NCBI RefSeq assembly: GCF_030064165.1
Contig: NZ_CP125947.1
Span: 1,798,001-1,862,000, forward strand
DNA length: 64,000 nt
Reading direction: 5' to 3'
Source: Comamonas resistens
GTDB lineage: Bacteria; Pseudomonadota; Gammaproteobacteria; Burkholderiales; Burkholderiaceae_C
Within the stretch, counting starts at the first letter, position 1. The number at the start of each line of letters is the position of its first letter. The notes beneath the pieces are model-generated. The model saw only the letters and a list, made by a program, of their open reading frames with translations, had not been told where the DNA came from and made no database searches. Below, one piece after another: positions 63,289 through 64,000 of the stretch. The translations under genes and the position numbers were made by a program.

Positions 63289-64000
63289 TCAGAAGCGGAA
63301 CGTAGCGCCGATGATCGGGCCGCTTTGGCTGAAATCAAGTCGTTTGCCATCCTCGCGATAGTCGACGCTCAGGTGACGATAGCCCAGGGACAGATGGATA
63401 TTGTCTTTCACCTGGTAGTTCACGGAACCATGGATCTGCCAGGTGAATTTGGAGCCCAGGCTCAAGCCACCCATATCGGCATACAGCAGGGTGGACCAGC
63501 GCGGTGCGAGGTCGTAGCGCCAGCGTGCGGCGACGATGGGGTCGACGAATGAGGTATTGGATCGGGCGGAGATCAGCCCTGGAACTTGGACTTCGGCCTT
63601 GATCTGCCAGAGCCGAAGACCTGCCATCAGGTCAACGCTTGACTGGGGGCTTGGCATCCAGTTGTGTCCACCGGTCAGAGTCAGGGAAGTCTGGCGTACT
63701 TTGCTATGGGCACTCTGCCCCAAGGGTAGCGCGGCCTTGTCGGATGTGGAGGCGTGACTGAAGTCACCCTGAAGGATGTACCGCCCCTTGCGCGCTGTGC
63801 CGTTGATAAAGGCCGCCATGTCGAGGTCGTCCAAGACATCCGAAAACGACTTGTTCACATGGGCTGTAGGGGCTCCTTTGAATGGGCGTATATGTCCATC
63901 GAGGCCCGTCATCCATACATATGGCGTGAACTGAAATCTCCAGCCGTCTGCTGCGGCATTTTCTGTGCTCTGTGCCAGAGCCTGTGAGCCGGTCAGCAGG
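63289..64000 (-). CDS. Outer-membrane beta-barrel protein, start beyond right edge
   Basis: About 237 codons are visible. The left of the frame reads LLTGSQALAQ, a signal end, so cleavage would follow it; then DGWRFQFTPYVWMTGLDGHI, SFSDVLDDLDMAAFINGTAR, alternating strand pairs (RYDLAPRWSTLLYADMGGLS, FTWQIHGSVNYQVKDNIHLS) and the terminal aromatic GATFRF required for barrel assembly. The true start is off the window, so ATG 63912 is internal. Substrate unknown. Confidence 0.85.
   Translation of the reverse strand, partial: LLTGSQALAQSTENAAADGWRFQFTPYVWMTGLDGHIRPFKGAPTAHVNKSFSDVLDDLDMAAFINGTARKGRYILQGDFSHASTSDKAALPLGQSAHSKVRQTSLTLTGGHNWMPSPQSSVDLMAGLRLWQIKAEVQVPGLISARSNTSFVDPIVAARWRYDLAPRWSTLLYADMGGLSLGSKFTWQIHGSVNYQVKDNIHLSLGYRHLSVDYREDGKRLDFSQSGPIIGATFRF

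Noticed and set aside
63754..63987. Plus-strand frame at the right edge
   Set aside because: Opposes an outer-membrane protein gene with a clear barrel pattern and signal end.
1..64000. CRISPR array, insertion sequence or transposase
   Set aside because: No regularly spaced repeats, no transposase motifs and no IS-type end pairs were seen on reading; the only repeats are terminators, operators and short duplicated coding patches.

Overview
The window holds most of a temperate siphovirus prophage (about 1 to 48,705), then a short decayed stretch (about 48,706 to 51,450), then ordinary betaproteobacterial chromosome. A rimO, efp and earP neighbourhood, a Bug/TctC solute receptor beside a CoA-transferase, and uvrC-pgsA-hup-tRNA-Val suggest a Comamonadaceae host, most likely Comamonas-like. 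That identification rests on gene content and style, not on a database search.

Prophage layout. The left 11 kb is a leftward early operon read from a strong promoter at 11,036-11,065 and running off the left edge. It holds a beta-class DNA methyltransferase, a second NPPF methyltransferase, RdgC, a Gp157-like protein, an SSB-like protein with an acidic DDDIPF tail, a Sak4-like ATPase and many very small genes joined by ATGA or TGATG overlaps. Intrinsic-terminator hairpins sit at many of its gene boundaries. Integrase and the intact attachment tRNA should lie beyond the left edge. From 11.2 to 14.2 kb comes the leftward lysogeny block: an S24-family CI repressor and the genes downstream of it, including one preceded by two LexA-like boxes. 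From 14.2 to 20.6 kb the rightward early operon carries a Cro/YdaS-like regulator, an O-like initiator, a DnaB-like helicase, a chain of ATGA-coupled small genes, NinG and a zinc-binding candidate Q antiterminator. A candidate late promoter and terminator follow.

Late genes run rightward: a phage tRNA-Gly(TCC), an antirepressor-like protein, small and large terminase, a DUF4055 portal, scaffold, P22-type coat protein, head-tail connectors, tail tube, tail chaperones G and GT joined by a -1 frameshift at A AAA AAC, tape measure, a tail-tip protein and a polyglycine tail fibre, then a membrane protein pair, a GH108 endolysin and nested Rz/Rz1. A 3.8 kb cassette sits between GT and the tape measure gene. 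It contains a YodC-like protein, a HigB/HigA-type toxin-antitoxin pair, a P22 immI-like mnt/arc/ant module and a lipoprotein. The right end carries small regulators and a nuclease gene that has lost its core, and stops at a 50-bp 3' fragment of a tRNA-Lys gene.

Beyond this attachment site lie fossils of a related element: the 5' end of a second rdgC, a dead copy of a short phage reading frame, and at 51.4 kb a second, decayed tRNA-Lys 3' end followed by a related terminator. This suggests repeated integration of related phages at one tRNA gene. The chromosome then holds rimO; efp with earP (its arginine rhamnosyltransferase); a LysR regulator divergent from a CoA-transferase, an HMG-CoA-lyase-like enzyme and a Bug receptor; then uvrC, pgsA, an HU gene, tRNA-Val and a partial outer-membrane beta-barrel gene.
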